From positions 1,597,067-1,661,066 of the forward strand of contig NOWV01000001.1 in NCBI GenBank assembly GCA_003344405.1: a DNA stretch of 64,000 bases, given 5' to 3'. The translations under genes and the position numbers were made by a program. Below the pieces are notes generated by a model. It ran no database searches. It was given only the letters and a program-made list of their open reading frames with translations, and had not been told where the DNA came from. This document shows, one piece after another, positions 13,557 through 26,600 of this stretch. This DNA comes from Trichoplax sp. H2. Taxonomy: Eukaryota; Placozoa; Uniplacotomia; Trichoplacea. Position 1 is the first letter of the stretch, and every line of letters starts with the position of its first letter.

Positions 13557-16500
13557 AGGGGTCGATAGTATTAATACTGAAATCAAGTATAAAAATTTTA
13601 CTTTCGATATTAAAGAATTGAGATTTAAATGATCAAACAGGTGGAATCTTCATGTGCTAAGAAAAGCATCGCAAAAGTGCCCATCATGATCTTTAAACTC
13701 ATTCAGGACTTGGTGATTGGAATTGTACAAACTCATTTAACCGGTTTATTATAATAACTATTCTTTTAAGTTATGGCATAAACATAGCTTAAAGTAGAAA
13801 TACGGCATCTCTACCAATGAACTAACAAAATGTTGACGTCGTGGAATATCCATGCAATATTTTATTAATCGTTAGCATTGTCGATGATTTTAACTCTAAC
13901 TGAATTCAAACTTTAATATAGACGAACGGAATAACTTTGCTTATTAAAAAGGATCCTAACTATTGTTCTGCTTTGTGATACTTATCACTGCTATTTTATT
14001 CACGGTATTTTTATTAATATGCACCACATTTCTATCACAAAAGACAATTTTTAACTTTAGTTTATTCTTTTATTGAACAGATCGTAATTAACGATAACTA
14101 TTGTCTTGCAACTTAGTAATGGAAAATTTTTTGTAATTAATTTAAATTAAATTGAACAGTACGCTCCTATATCTATGGTGATTATTATTGGAAGAAAGCT
14201 AAATAAAACGTTGCGATGCTGAACTGGAGTTGTATTTTAGACATTACGTACAGTAGCATATTATGTAATTAATAAAATTCTATAATGCGGCACTGCCTAG
14301 AGAGAATGATACAATTGAGCTTGGAAATGTATTCAGTACTTAATAGGTATAAATTAGATTTTGAATATAGTTACCATCCGACATCTGAGTACGATTAAAC
14401 TTTAAACATTAAATTAGGGTATAAGCCAGGTTTTGTTTACATCGCTTAGAAGAGATAGGTACATAAAAGTACAGTATAGTTAACTATAGTTTGTAGAAGC
14501 TACTTCAGATACAAGCTTACAAGCGTAAGTATTGTACTACACACAAAAATCTCTTGTATATTATTCAGGCGAATATCCAACTTGTATGTGCAGTACTGAT
14601 ATGTACTCAGGAACTAATCATTGTTTTTGTAGACTTGGACATCAAATTTACGATAGATGACATATGTAGATAAACATTTTACCAGTTGAATGTAAATATT
14701 ATTCATCTGATCTATTCTATTTTTTCAATTTTCAGACGGAAATTAATATAATATTCTGTATTTAAGTTATTTGAGTTATTCTAAGCTTGTATATTAGGAC
14801 TGTATTGTGTAGGAAAGCTTGATAGAAGATAAGCAAATACAATGTAAAATTTCATTAGTGGTCTGGTACAGATGTCATGAGACCAAAATTAGAAGCAGAG
14901 TTTTTGAAATAATCTATTATAGTCGCAAAGGGACTAGATAATACTATAAATTCTTAGTTACGTATGTATATGTATGTGCTAAATATGTTGCAATTACGTT
15001 AAAATAGAGCATATCGTAGCCTTATTTTATCAGCCAGCATCTCTAAGCAAATGAAATTTAATTTAATTAAGCACCATTTCCACTGTTTAAAAGTTGATAC
15101 TATCTGTTTGTTAACGTTATAATAAATCATTCACATATAATTATCTAATAATTGGATCAAATGTAAGTAATTCTCACCCGTATTAATGAATGGTACGTGA
15201 TTTTTGGTCGATAATGATGAATTTCAAGCTGTAGAAGATTTGCTTTACTGTTTCTTCATAGGTTAATAATTATAAATGTCTATTTTCCGTGATAGAAAAT
15301 TTAAATCTTTTATCTTTCGAAATTGCTATAATATGGAGATGTGATGAAATAGTTTTAAATTTATACTACTAGCTGAATTAATCAAAACGCGGCAACATTA
15401 ATCAATTAGATTTTTGTTAGAAAATACGTAACATAAAGTATTGACAGTTCAGACTGTTTTATTAACAAACTAAGCATATTTGTCATAATTCCTATCTTAA
15501 AATTATCTACTTTCTTCTCTAGAACTAGAACGAAAATAAAAATGATCATAAAATATATTTATCTCCTTTAACGTATTTGTAATAAGCTAAATTGACCTTG
15601 AATTCTAGCGATCACAGAGCTTGTGAGCAATAGTGCTATTTTAGAGCTGCAACGGCCAGAAATAATGCACTTTATCTCAAAAATGATATTGCAACATGGG
15701 GCCTTAGCATCTGATCATTAAAACTGAAGTAAAGTCTCTATAACATATTGTCAAAGACATAAACGCTCAATCGTACTTTGCTATTAGTGCTACTGAAAGC
15801 TAATTATTTCTAACGTACCGTATAAGAGGCGCGATGAATTCAAATTTAGGTGCTGAGTCTCTATATGTACAGGGGGTGTTTAAATTAATTACCCGGTAGA
15901 ATTATGTTACAAGTGGAGGGTAGTAGACCCAGTATGGATTGCTAATTGCATTGACTAGGAAGGCAGCCTTACAGCTTTGATTTAATTATATTCTATCGAT
16001 TGGCTGCATAATTACAAATGATTAATCTACCATATTGCAAGACATATGTTTATAACTAAATTTATATACATAGCACGAATGTTATGAATCCAGTGTGAGA
16101 AAGTTAAAAGATATAATAGTACTCAAGAACTTCTATTTTAATGTGTACCAGAAAATTTGAAATAAAGCGTTATTTTACGGATGAGTCTTCTATAAAAGGT
16201 AAATTGGAAATTTTAATATTAGTAAGTTAATAGGATATATTGTAAGCAAAGGTATAGATTTCTTTGATTAAAGTGAAGACTGGTTTTGCTATCGTGTCCT
16301 AGAGTTATTCCACATACTCGGTAAAAGTTAAAACGCATCAGATTAATAGAATCGCTAAGTCACATTATTATTTAAATTAGCTCTAGTTAGCATAAAACAT
16401 GGCCATAACATTGATATTTTAATCACCTAATACTAGATTATCTAATAAATGTACTAGATTTAGTAATTTTATACTATAAGAAGAAATATTATCTATGTTG

Positions 16501-17820
16501 TTACTCTTCTGGCAATAATATCAAAACTGTAATTAAATTCTATTTGCAGAAGGCCCACGCTATTATCTTATTCGTTCTCTAATTTCTATAAAGCAATAAC
16601 TATAGGGAGAGATAACACGTACAGTTAGTCTAATATTATACTAGCGTACCTATAATACGTTCAAAAATATCGAACACATTGGATAGCAAAAGTAGTGTTT
16701 ATACGTAGACTTAAAATTCATTTTTATATAGATTTTTGGGCAATCATAATTTTCTTGAGATTTTTCTGAACCTATAAACTCATAATATGCTAACATAGTT
16801 TCTTTAGAGATCGAGAAAATCTATCCGAATAGTAACAACGATAAAAATTTCTAAATCGGGTTGGCTAGAAATCGTTTTATACCTATTCACATTGATATAC
16901 AGACTATACTGTAAGCAAAGAACAAATATGATACAATTACAGTGTAAAATGAGTCAACCTAATAGTTAAGCCGCAATAGGAAACTATATTACAATTTCGT
17001 AAGGCAGTTTAATAAACATTTAATCAGAAAACACCATATAAGTAGGAAAACAAGCAAATATAGCTATCATCGGCAGTCTTTAACTTCAATAATTGAGATC
17101 GGTACGGTAGTACCTTGCTCGGAGTTGTTAGAATTAACAAATAGTATTTACTGGATCATCACAATGAGTAAGTGTATACTGAAGGATTACGTTCTAGTAA
17201 TATCCCTTCAGCCTATTAATATCCTTACATTCTAGATTCCAATGTCAACATTTAGCTATGACAACAAGAAATAACTCAGTTACTGGAAATTAAATACAAA
17301 AATTATGTTATGAACATCTTAGGAGCCCAATCAGTGATGCTTTATTTTTGTACTTCTACTCTATTAAAATTTTTACGTACACTTGTAGACTGATATTCAT
17401 TGATCAGCCTAATAGATTCTATAAAATATAGCAAGATAGGAAATGGGATTATTTATGTTAGTTACTTATTCATAAGATTTCTGCTAAATTCTATTCAGTC
17501 TAAGGCATTAATACTAGATAAAACAATTTCAATCTTTAGTATTGTTTTTGACGCCATGATAAATGATTAATTATGTAAAATGGTTTCTCAAAAATTTGCT
17601 ATAAAAGCTCCTAAGTGTTTTGTAGCTTTTCCATTTACTTAAAGTTATCTAACTATACGATCAGGGTTTAAGCTTGATAGTTATCCGTAAGAATTGAAAA
17701 ATACTTATATTACTGCATACAATATTGTTTTGCTAGTAGGATTATTTCCATCCGTGGCCTGTCTTGGGAGAATAAATTGACAATTATTTTAAGAAATAGA
17801 AAGCTTTCCCTTTTTTGTAG
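13557..17820. other. Region between genes 2 and 3, possible 5' exons of gene 3
   Basis: Gene 3 needs exons for TM1, TM2 and TM3, and these should lie here. I could not identify exons 1 and 2. One candidate for the TM3 half is 14569-14665: it follows a good acceptor (ttattcag), starts in phase 0, is open and hydrophobic, and can end at a gtagat donor in phase 1, the phase required by the exon at 17821. A short hydrophobic frame at 13963-14043 has no acceptor and was not used. The rest is plain AT-rich DNA. Confidence 0.35.
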
Positions 17821-18399
17821 ATGTAGAGATGGTTATGCACTTTGGCCCAGGTCTTGATGTTCCAATCTTAGTGGCTACATGTATTAGCCTGATTGGTCTA
17901 GCCATTAGTTTGGTTATTATTTGCATAAATGTAAATTGTTCGGATCATAAGGTAAGCAAAGGAAATGTCACACTGTATTCTAATCTTTCGTCATTGAGTG
18001 CTCTAAAATGGTTATTTTATTACAAATTATTTTTTTACAAAAATATCCGCTACTATTAATAATTGATTTTGTTATGAGCATTAACAATGTATACCTTCGT
18101 GTTATGCTATAAATAATAACCAACTTATATTAGTGTGTACCTCTATAAAACAAATAGAGTACTTACAATTATATTGTTGCAAGGAAAAAAGCTTGGTAAT
18201 AGGTACAAATCTAATTTATGATACTATGTTGAACTATAATTAGAAAGAAAGGATGGGAGAGCTAGAAATTCCGACCATTGTTATTGAAGACTACGATGAA
18301 ATTCTCAGAAAAAACGGTGAAGGTGAAAGTGGGAAAGTAATTCATGGACGTCGATTATCTGTATTACCGGGTGGAGTAGCCGATGATGCAAACATTTGA
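17821..18399 (+). CDS. MS4A/CD20-like membrane protein, gene 3 (3' part only)
   Basis: Two exons are clear. The first, 17821-17951, follows the acceptor ttttttgtag and ends at gtaagc; the second, 18244-18399, is the tail. The first encodes a loop and one strong membrane segment (from DVPILVATC to LVIICINVN), ending in CSDHK at the place where TM4 ends in the other genes. The second encodes 51 residues and a stop: an acidic segment, then a basic one (GRRLSV), with no PPxY. The junction between them is phase 0 as in the family. The first exon, however, starts in phase 1 and holds only the second half of the usual exon 3, so an additional intron splits TM3 from TM4 here. The upstream part is unresolved, and the gene may be partial or decayed. 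Confidence 0.6.
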
Positions 18400-19102
18400 T
18401 ATCAATTATGGATCTTTTCCCAACTCTTTAATGGAGTTACTTATATTAGTTTGTGTCTAATCTATGGTCTTACTCTATGAGACGGCTAGTAAAACTTATT
18501 CTATTCATAAGTAAAGATGTATTCAAAGAAATTCATGAATAATTTATGGAGAAACGAAAAGATGAATCATACTTCCTGAACTAAGAAGAAAATGGGTTGG
18601 AAGCCGATAGCAGCTTGAATTATAGGCACATCTAAATAACATGACATAGACAAATTTGATATCGAAGTAATTTTCTAGTCGCATACGCAAAATGAGCAAA
18701 TGATCGTTGTAAAGGACTTAAAATGGCTTACTGTCAACATATTGATAACCATACCTTCTTCAACAAGCTCTGATGTAGGTAAGAAATGATTCTCCTGTAA
18801 ATAACGAAAATTTGGTCACACTTGCGCGAAAAATTTCAACGAATTCTTATTCTAATAAGAATGAAATCTGACAGTTATCAATATCAAGCAAATCATTGCG
18901 TGTGCAATAGCTCATAGTTAATAAATTGCAATTCCAAGTCCATTTCTAGATAAGAAATGAGACAAGGTCGACTTTTAAATGTTGCTAAAAATCAATATTC
19001 TATGTATTGATAGAGGAAAGAGCTGTAACACAGCATTGGTCAATTTAGCCATGAAGAGTAGCAATTCCATCTTATCTTAAACATGGCTAAGCAATTGGTT
19101 AG

Positions 19103-19177
19103 ATTATGCTCAGTATTATCGAAGCAATTTGTTATCGAAACTTCAATAAAAGATTCACCACAGCTGCAAAAAATGAA
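19103..19177 (+). pseudogene. Orphan exon-2-like fragment of an MS4A-like copy
   Basis: After an ag acceptor this 75-base segment reads in phase 0 from IMLSIIEAICYR to TTAAKNE, followed by a gtgatc donor. Length, phase and pattern (hydrophobic start, then a basic/polar segment) match exon 2 of the intact genes, for example LSVSAAMIFGG in gene 5. Family exons 1, 3 and 4 could not be assembled around it. It is either part of a decayed copy or of a gene whose other exons I cannot recognise. The frame happens to stay open through the donor, so the exon end is inferred. Confidence 0.4.
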
Positions 19178-20317
19178 GTGATCGTATACGAAACTAACAT
19201 TCGTTTCATGAATCTACTGATAGACAAGTTTAATAAATTTATAGGATCTATACTTAGGTCAATTGAAAGTGTAAATTTAGCTAGGGTCCCCATTTATGTG
19301 AGTACGGTAAATTATTTATAAAAGTCATAGCTTCTAATTTATAAATAAGTATGCATCGAATTATACCTATGTTATTTCTGAAAAGTTGTTAACAACCTCA
19401 TCGATTATTTCTAGCATTTCAGTAATTTATATCTAGGTGCGGTATTAATAGTATATAAGTACTGTACTAAATCGTAGACTGCTTTGCTTATGTTTGTTTG
19501 AAGCAACATCATACAGGTTATGCGAATAATCTAATGTAATTTGAGTGAGTGTTTTAAGATGGCTCACTCAATTTAGTAGCAGGATATCTGACCATTGTAA
19601 CTACCGCACCGATCGATAAAACGAGTTTTATTTGGCACCGGATTTATATCGTATTTTATTATTAAAATTAAATTATAAACTATTACTGTTCATAAAATGA
19701 AGTTTTTTCGATGTTTCACTAATCTCAATGTGAATTGTGTAATTAATGAGATGTTAAATAATATTTAGCAAGTTTTGTAAAGTTAAGCCACCTATTCCCT
19801 ATCGATGTCATGACGTCAGTGAGTCATAACTATTGATCACAAGTCGATATCTTGTTAATCATTTGGTATAAAAAAGATTCACTGAAATTTACCCCTTTAC
19901 ATCTTCATGTTTTACGTCATAAAAAATCCACAGCTTTTAAATAATTTAGGAATTTGAGTGGGCACGTTCTTTCTATAAATATTGTACATTACTTATAGCT
20001 TGATGGACAGTATCAATTAAATTAAAGTATAATTGGGTACTTTTCACGTGCAATTTATTCCAGTGCTAATCGATTTTTGGATGTTATAAAATTTTACTCT
20101 TCCGAATCTGATCAGTTGCACCGTCATGCAAATTGGTATACTTAATATTAGGATTTAAAAAGGTTAATAATCCTTAGCAATTAATGTGTAAGTCAGCTTA
20201 AGGTATGTAAAAAATTACATGGTATATCATAATTGAGAATAGAGCATTCCCTAAAATCATTCTAAAATGAGATTTTCCTTTATTTTCTCTCTCTGTATAC
20301 AGTATATATCAGGATGA

Positions 20318-20503
20318 ATGATTCCGCAGAAATATGATATTACTACAGATTTCGACATAGAAATAGAGCTTGAAAAATATGCGCTGATATTAGTTATTCT
20401 TAAGATCCTATTCCATGGTGTTATTACAACCTACTTGCAGTATTTCTGCACATCAATCATGGCGAATTTAGGCAGTGTCAGCTTGAAAAGGTTAATGCAA
20501 TGA
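20318..20503 (+). other. Open frame with one membrane segment, possible degenerate exon
   Basis: The frame starts at an ATG just after an in-frame stop and runs for 61 codons. An acidic stretch is followed by one hydrophobic segment (YALILVILKILFHGVITTYL). The layout recalls the loop plus TM4 exon of gene 3, and an acceptor-like cgcag lies at its start. With no conserved boundary and no partner exon other than the fragment at 19103, this remains a weak candidate. Confidence 0.2.
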
Positions 20504-21754
20504 CTATTTAAATCGTCTTTAATATTACTATTAATATGGAAGGAAAATTCATTTGGAATGGCATGCTAAGCTTTAGGACACATTAAGATGTGCAATGAAA
20601 ATGGCAATGAATAAATTTATGATAATGCTTCTAGGCTAGTAATTGTTGTAGAATTTAAGATTGCCAATATCACAAATCTCTATTCGGAATATTTATATCC
20701 ATTGCATCAACTTGTAAAAATTTACAAGTATTGACCACTTTTCTTAATCTACAGATTACTACGCTCGAAATTTTTATTGCAAATCCACTTTGCAACTATC
20801 TTTTTCGTATCCAGCTATGTAACTGGATATAAGTAGGATTATTTTTGCATATGCTTGATATTGACCTTTATTTGACTAGAGATACAATCGCGATTCCGTT
20901 CAATTTTTAAATTAATATTTGAGATAAGATTATTTTTAAGGATAGATTTAGGGGATAAAGATACTGCTATAAAAGTATAAATCGAAATACTGTAGAAGGT
21001 TTATGCTGGTATTAGCAGTATAGACAATGACTTCAGGACTTTGTTATAAATAAAATCATAACTCATTTCAATTTTTAAATCAGTATTTGAGTATAAGGTT
21101 CCTAATCTAAGGGATAATTTTAGAGAACTAAGAAAGCCTAAGTGTAAAAAAGAAATCGAAATAGATGATTTTTGGTGGCATCAGCATCGTAGGGTATGAC
21201 CCCATGGCTATGCTATGAATCATGATTATAAAATGAACTATTCTAAAATTTTCATTTTAATCTAATTAATTTCTTAATTAAATATTTTTAGTTAAGCTTT
21301 CAGTCATTTTGTAGATAAGACAATATAAAGCAGCTTTCCGTATTATTCCGTGGCTACAATGGCCATGAGGCATTTTAAGCAACTTCTCTTACTTTATCTT
21401 GTGTTCAGTCGCAGGTAGCTTAAATTTCTGCCCATATGTTTTATATTGTAATAATGTAATAGTGTACACCTATGCAAAATATCAATAAATTGTCTTATTT
21501 GCAACCTAAGCCTGTTGTAGAAGGGTGCTGATTTTATTGAAAATCTGGCCAAATTAAACGAAGTCTTATTGCATTAAAATTTAGTCCAATATAATTGTCT
21601 GCAGATTTTGTCAAGCAAGTATTCTTGCTAAATACAAAATAAACAGCACTGAGTAGCACTTTTCCAGCCATCAACATATTTAGTGATTTTGGCAGCAAAT
21701 TTGTCCACTTCGCTATTTGAAAATTGTATTATACCCGTATTCAGTAAGAAAAAA

Positions 21755-23675
21755 ATGCAATATATCAATCCAGCAGCAACTTCGAGAATACCAAGATACC
21801 TTTTAGCTACGAGCATTTTTCAGATTATTAGTGGACTAGGTGCATCAATTACCGGCAGCGTAGCTTTCATTCTACGTCAAGAAGATAGCAATGTTGGCTT
21901 AGTGAGTGCAGGAGGAATATGGAGTGGCTTTTTTGTAAGTATAATAATATTTTTCGTTACTTGTATGCTTTCCAGTATATATATAATCGCGTAAACATCA
22001 TGTTTTGCTTTTAAATATGAACAAAGTCTTATCTCCTGAAATTAACTATAATTTTATTAGTATTAGTTTTTTAATACTATAAATAAAAAAAAGATAGCTT
22101 GCTGTACTTTAGCTTTTATGTTATACATTTTACTTCACTATTATGGAAATGTCCAAGTATATTAATTACATTTTAATTCTGGAACTAAAGTATTAATATT
22201 TGAAAGCTTCACATTAGCCATATTATTTAATTTCTTAAAATCGAATGATACCTGATGATATGCTACCAAATTGTATTGGATAAATCTCAATATAACATTT
22301 AATTAGCCACAGTAATGTGTCGTATGGTACATTAGGAGAAGATTATCTATAAAAAAGAAGTAAAAAGTGATCAAATCTTTGAATCTTTGAATTAATAGCC
22401 ATTGTATATGTAGTTGCAAGCTTGAACTAAGAACGAGGTTTAACCATAAAATTTATCAAATTATTAAATAGTATAATCCATAAATTCACCAACTTTAGCA
22501 ACGATTAAATGAATGGAGTACGTAGATAAATCAAAATATTACGGCCAAAAAATTAATTATGAAACAGTCAGTAAATCTGAGAGCTAGCTGATGGTATAGG
22601 TTAAATAGAATAAAATTCGCTATCTGTTAGATAAATGTTAGCATTTTACGATTAACCTTTCCTGGAGAATTGGGATATATACGAAAAGAACAATTAAGAA
22701 TTATTACTATAATTTCCGATCAAATTGTCCCGATGTTAGATAAATGAAGTAACCTCTAGATATTTTATATCATATCAATTTCTAAATTGATGATTTTGTC
22801 TTTTATTCGTTGCATTTCGATCTCTTATTAATTTGCTATTCCTATTTATATAGTTAATGTGTAGTGGCATACTTGGTGTACTGTTTCATGTCTTCAAGTA
22901 CAAAAATAAGAACTTGGTTGGTATTCTTAGATTCTCATGATAAAAGGCTGTATTAAATTAACAAGTCTAATTGCAATTAATCCACGTGCATTATATCTAT
23001 CATCTTCTGAATTTAAATATATAATCCTAGATTACGATCACTACGTTTACTGCTATAGCTATACTGTGAAATTGTACTAACTTGAATGAATAATTGAAAC
23101 TGTTAGGCTGCAGCAAGAGTAATTTTGTCTTGTATGGCAGTGGCTACATCAGCTACAGCATTTGCTCTTCACCTATATGGAACAAGAACGAAGATTTCTG
23201 TTTATCTTAGCGCTTTTCTAGCTGTAGGCTTTGTTTGCAGTATGACTAAAACCTCCATTGTAAGTTACGATTGTTGCCGGACTTTGACAACCGAGGTAAA
23301 AAGTGTTGACGAATTTCATTTTAAGTTACTATTTTAATTCAGCTGTATTATAAACGCAATATAAATTTATGGTCACTTTCATTCTCGTTCAACTTATAAA
23401 CATAAAAATTTTTCCTTTTGTGACTGTAGGAAGTTAACCGAACTACAGTAGCTCCAGCAGTGAATTATCCTTATTTACAAGTTCCTGTCTTCGTTGAGCC
23501 TGTTCCACGATATAGTAATAATACCATCCCTCTTCAAAATCTTCGCTCTCATCATAACGAAAATCCAATTATCGTTAGTTATCCGCAAAGTCATCAATTT
23601 CCGATGTCGCAAACCTATAGCAATAATCCATCGGCTTTCGTTACTTACAAGCCAGCTAATAAAGTGGAAGCTTGA
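21755..23675 (+). CDS. MS4A/CD20-like four-pass membrane protein, gene 4 (four exons)
   Basis: Exons are 21755-21934, 22854-22916, 23107-23295 and 23430-23675, joined in phase 0, giving about 225 residues. Donors are gtaagt, a weak gttggt, and gtaaaa; acceptors read atag, ttag and ctgtag. TM1 is about 16-40. TM2 (about 50-70) crosses the first junction as SAGGIWSGFF then LMCSGILGVLF, the MS4A-like signature. TM3 is about 85-104 and TM4 about 111-133. The 81-residue tail is rich in Pro, Asn, Tyr and Ser with repeated short Tyr-Pro groups, but has no exact PPxY. The first ATG is used because upstream codons in that frame lack a start. An AATAAA at 23825-23830, about 150 bases past the stop, can serve for polyadenylation. 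The exact end of exon 2 is the least sure point. Confidence 0.8.
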
Positions 23676-26600
23676 GCACACGATAGGAGTAAATATTAAC
23701 AGTTTGTAGAGCAGTTATTAGCAGCAGGGATAAATTTAACGATTCAACAAGACCGAGACAGTAGAATGGTTACTCTTTAATATGACTGGCATATGATTTT
23801 TCTACACTATAAGCCTACCGTATCAATAAATACTTATTTCTTTCTTAGATCAGTCAAATATGCAGTGTACGAACGCTACTGATTACTATATCTCACTTGG
23901 TCGCCCATAAAAATAATACTAGACGCACTTCTACTTTGCTTCTTGCTTTAACAGCATTGCGTACATATCAATTCAAAAATCATGAAATAGAATAGAACAA
24001 CTTCTAAAACCTAATCAACAGGGATATTTTCGGTATCAACGATAGCATCAGGTATAATATCTGTATGCTGTATGTGTATACATAAAAACATAGTTATCAC
24101 CTTACTATTTCTCCTTAATAAAAACCTACTATACCTGTTCTTTATATATAGCAATATGAATTTATTTCAGAAGATTATAATAAGTTTTTACCGTTTTAAA
24201 ATGTAAATACATAAAAATAGTAATAGAATTAACTTTAATTTAAGGTTTAAACTTAACCAGATTAAGATTAAAATAATAAGAAGCAGAGTATTAGATGATT
24301 TTTGTTACTTTCCGTTCTTCAATCGATACTCAGTTTAGATAGTACGTAATACATTTAATACTATAGCAGCTAAAAATTAACAATTTCGACGTTTTGATTT
24401 CTTCTAATTATAAATCAGAGCCTCAGAAGGAGCTTTTTCTAACTGTTATTGCCAATGCCAATTGATTATCTTAATTTGATCTGTTCATATCGAGGCCATT
24501 AACACGTTTCATACTTCATCTCACTAATTAGTTGGTTTATGGCCGATCTTGATTTAATTTTTCTCACATTGTGACGATGCATTTTTAGTTATTATGATGA
24601 ATTTCAAAACTATAAATATAAATTCTAACTCTATTAAACAGTTGATCTGTATACGGATGCCCAATAAAATTTTTAAAATGTTGCGAACAGGCTAATGGCC
24701 AAAGTTGTTATCATACTGTGTAAATCTATAGACTGCAGTAATTTTGCTTTCAATTATTACGTTCGTTCAATTACTATTCTACTCAACGGACTGAAATTCG
24801 TTAAAATATCGAACGAAAAATGAAGTAATAGTTAAGGTATTAGTACATACAGTGCTTTACATCGAAAAATTTCGTCATTCTCTATTTTTTAAAAGCTATT
24901 AACGAGATATTATGGAAGCTTTCTACTTACAGTACTATTATTGTAAAATTTTAATAAACAGCCGTTTATGATACTCCCAGTAATGAATCAAGATGATTAT
25001 CATTATCTGTACTTCAACAAGTAATAGTGGCTGGTTGAATTCGCACATTTTAAGTATGTATTGATATAAAAATAAATTGTTTTACCGTTTATATTTGTAT
25101 TTGCAGTACTTATACTACTAGTACATGTATATAAAGAATAATTTTCAAAATTCTATCGATTCACCTTTGCAATCGATCTATAATAATTTATTACCGACGT
25201 GACTTTAAATCTTTGATCATTTCCATATCTACTACGTTAAAATAAGTTTAGAAATGAGCTTTCAAAATGAAATATTCATCTAACACAGTAATCTTTTATT
25301 GTAAACCCATCGTTATTTATTAAATACCGAAAGTACATACGCTAACTGATCATCCGAAAATTATCACTTATAGACGACATCAAATATAGCATGAAATTCT
25401 ACTCAAATAGCACCCAAACATTGGTGCAATAACTATTGATAACGTTAAAGTCATAAAATCAAGGATAAATTGATAGTATTAAGGACGTGGATGTTATTTA
25501 GATATTACTAGACTAGTCATCTAATAAACATGCATGCCGTATAGTTGCATTTCTTTCCGGATATTAGCCAAGGCTTATTCATTTTGCAAGCGTCAATATT
25601 AAAAATTTCAGGCTATAAAGCATTAATTCCCTCCGTTTTCCGCTCGATTATAGAAGAGAACACATGGAATATAAACTGTACCTGCACTACGCATATTGAA
25701 TTAAAGCACCGCTGATTTATAATAGGAGTATGCGTAATTATTGGTGATGCTAACTTCAAAACATCCGACAATTAAAATTTTTATCTATTAAATTAAAAAC
25801 TAACCATATTCTCATCACCAAATAGGCCAAAGAATCTATGATCATATGATTTTAAACAAAATGTAGTGTTCACTTCTACTAATGAAGCCACTCTTGAAAC
25901 TAATATGTGTAATTTCTTTAGATATTGGTATGTTTCTAAACAATACTACCAGAAGACATATTGCCTATTCAAAGGCATCACTTCTAACCTTAAGAGTTAT
26001 CGACTGTAGTCACTACGTATTTACGAATACCTTAAAGTATTATTTCGCCAGCTCGAAATTGTAAAGCCCTTTAACTATTGTTTTAAAAATATTATCGTTT
26101 AAAGGAGTAATAACTCGAAATTAATATAACAGGAAATTCAATTTCTAGGAAATTTCAATTGATTACTTGAGTTGCTTCTCCAATCAAGGCGAAAGACATG
26201 AATTATTTCTAATGTCTTGTATAAACATAATTCAAACAGAATTTTATTATTCGGTTTACAAGATTTATCTTTTTTTGGATTATATTCCATTTCCATATCT
26301 ACATATTATACCTTATATATTTTAGAATAGAGTGATTCATATCTAAAATAGCAAAATTAGCTATCAGTGATAGTTGTATCGAATTATAATCATAACTATT
26401 GCAAAAGGTTAAAGCTCCTATAGTTTTGAGTCCTAATAGTAAATACGTCTTATACAGTATGCGCTATTTGTAAACGTATATGAACAGCAATCACTATTAG
26501 GAGACTTAATAAATTTTTTTCGAGTTAGTCCATGATATTGGCCTACTTTCGTCATATTTCACTTTGTAATACATCATTTTTTTATATATAAGCCCATGAA

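Larger units (their letters stand above)
18400..21754. other. Region with fragments of another family copy
   Basis: This stretch lies between the gene 3 tail and gene 4. It holds one exon that looks like a family exon 2 (19103-19177) and an open frame with a single hydrophobic segment (about 20318-20503). I could not find a matching exon 1 or tail exon. The rest is AT-rich with nothing else I can support. Confidence 0.5.
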
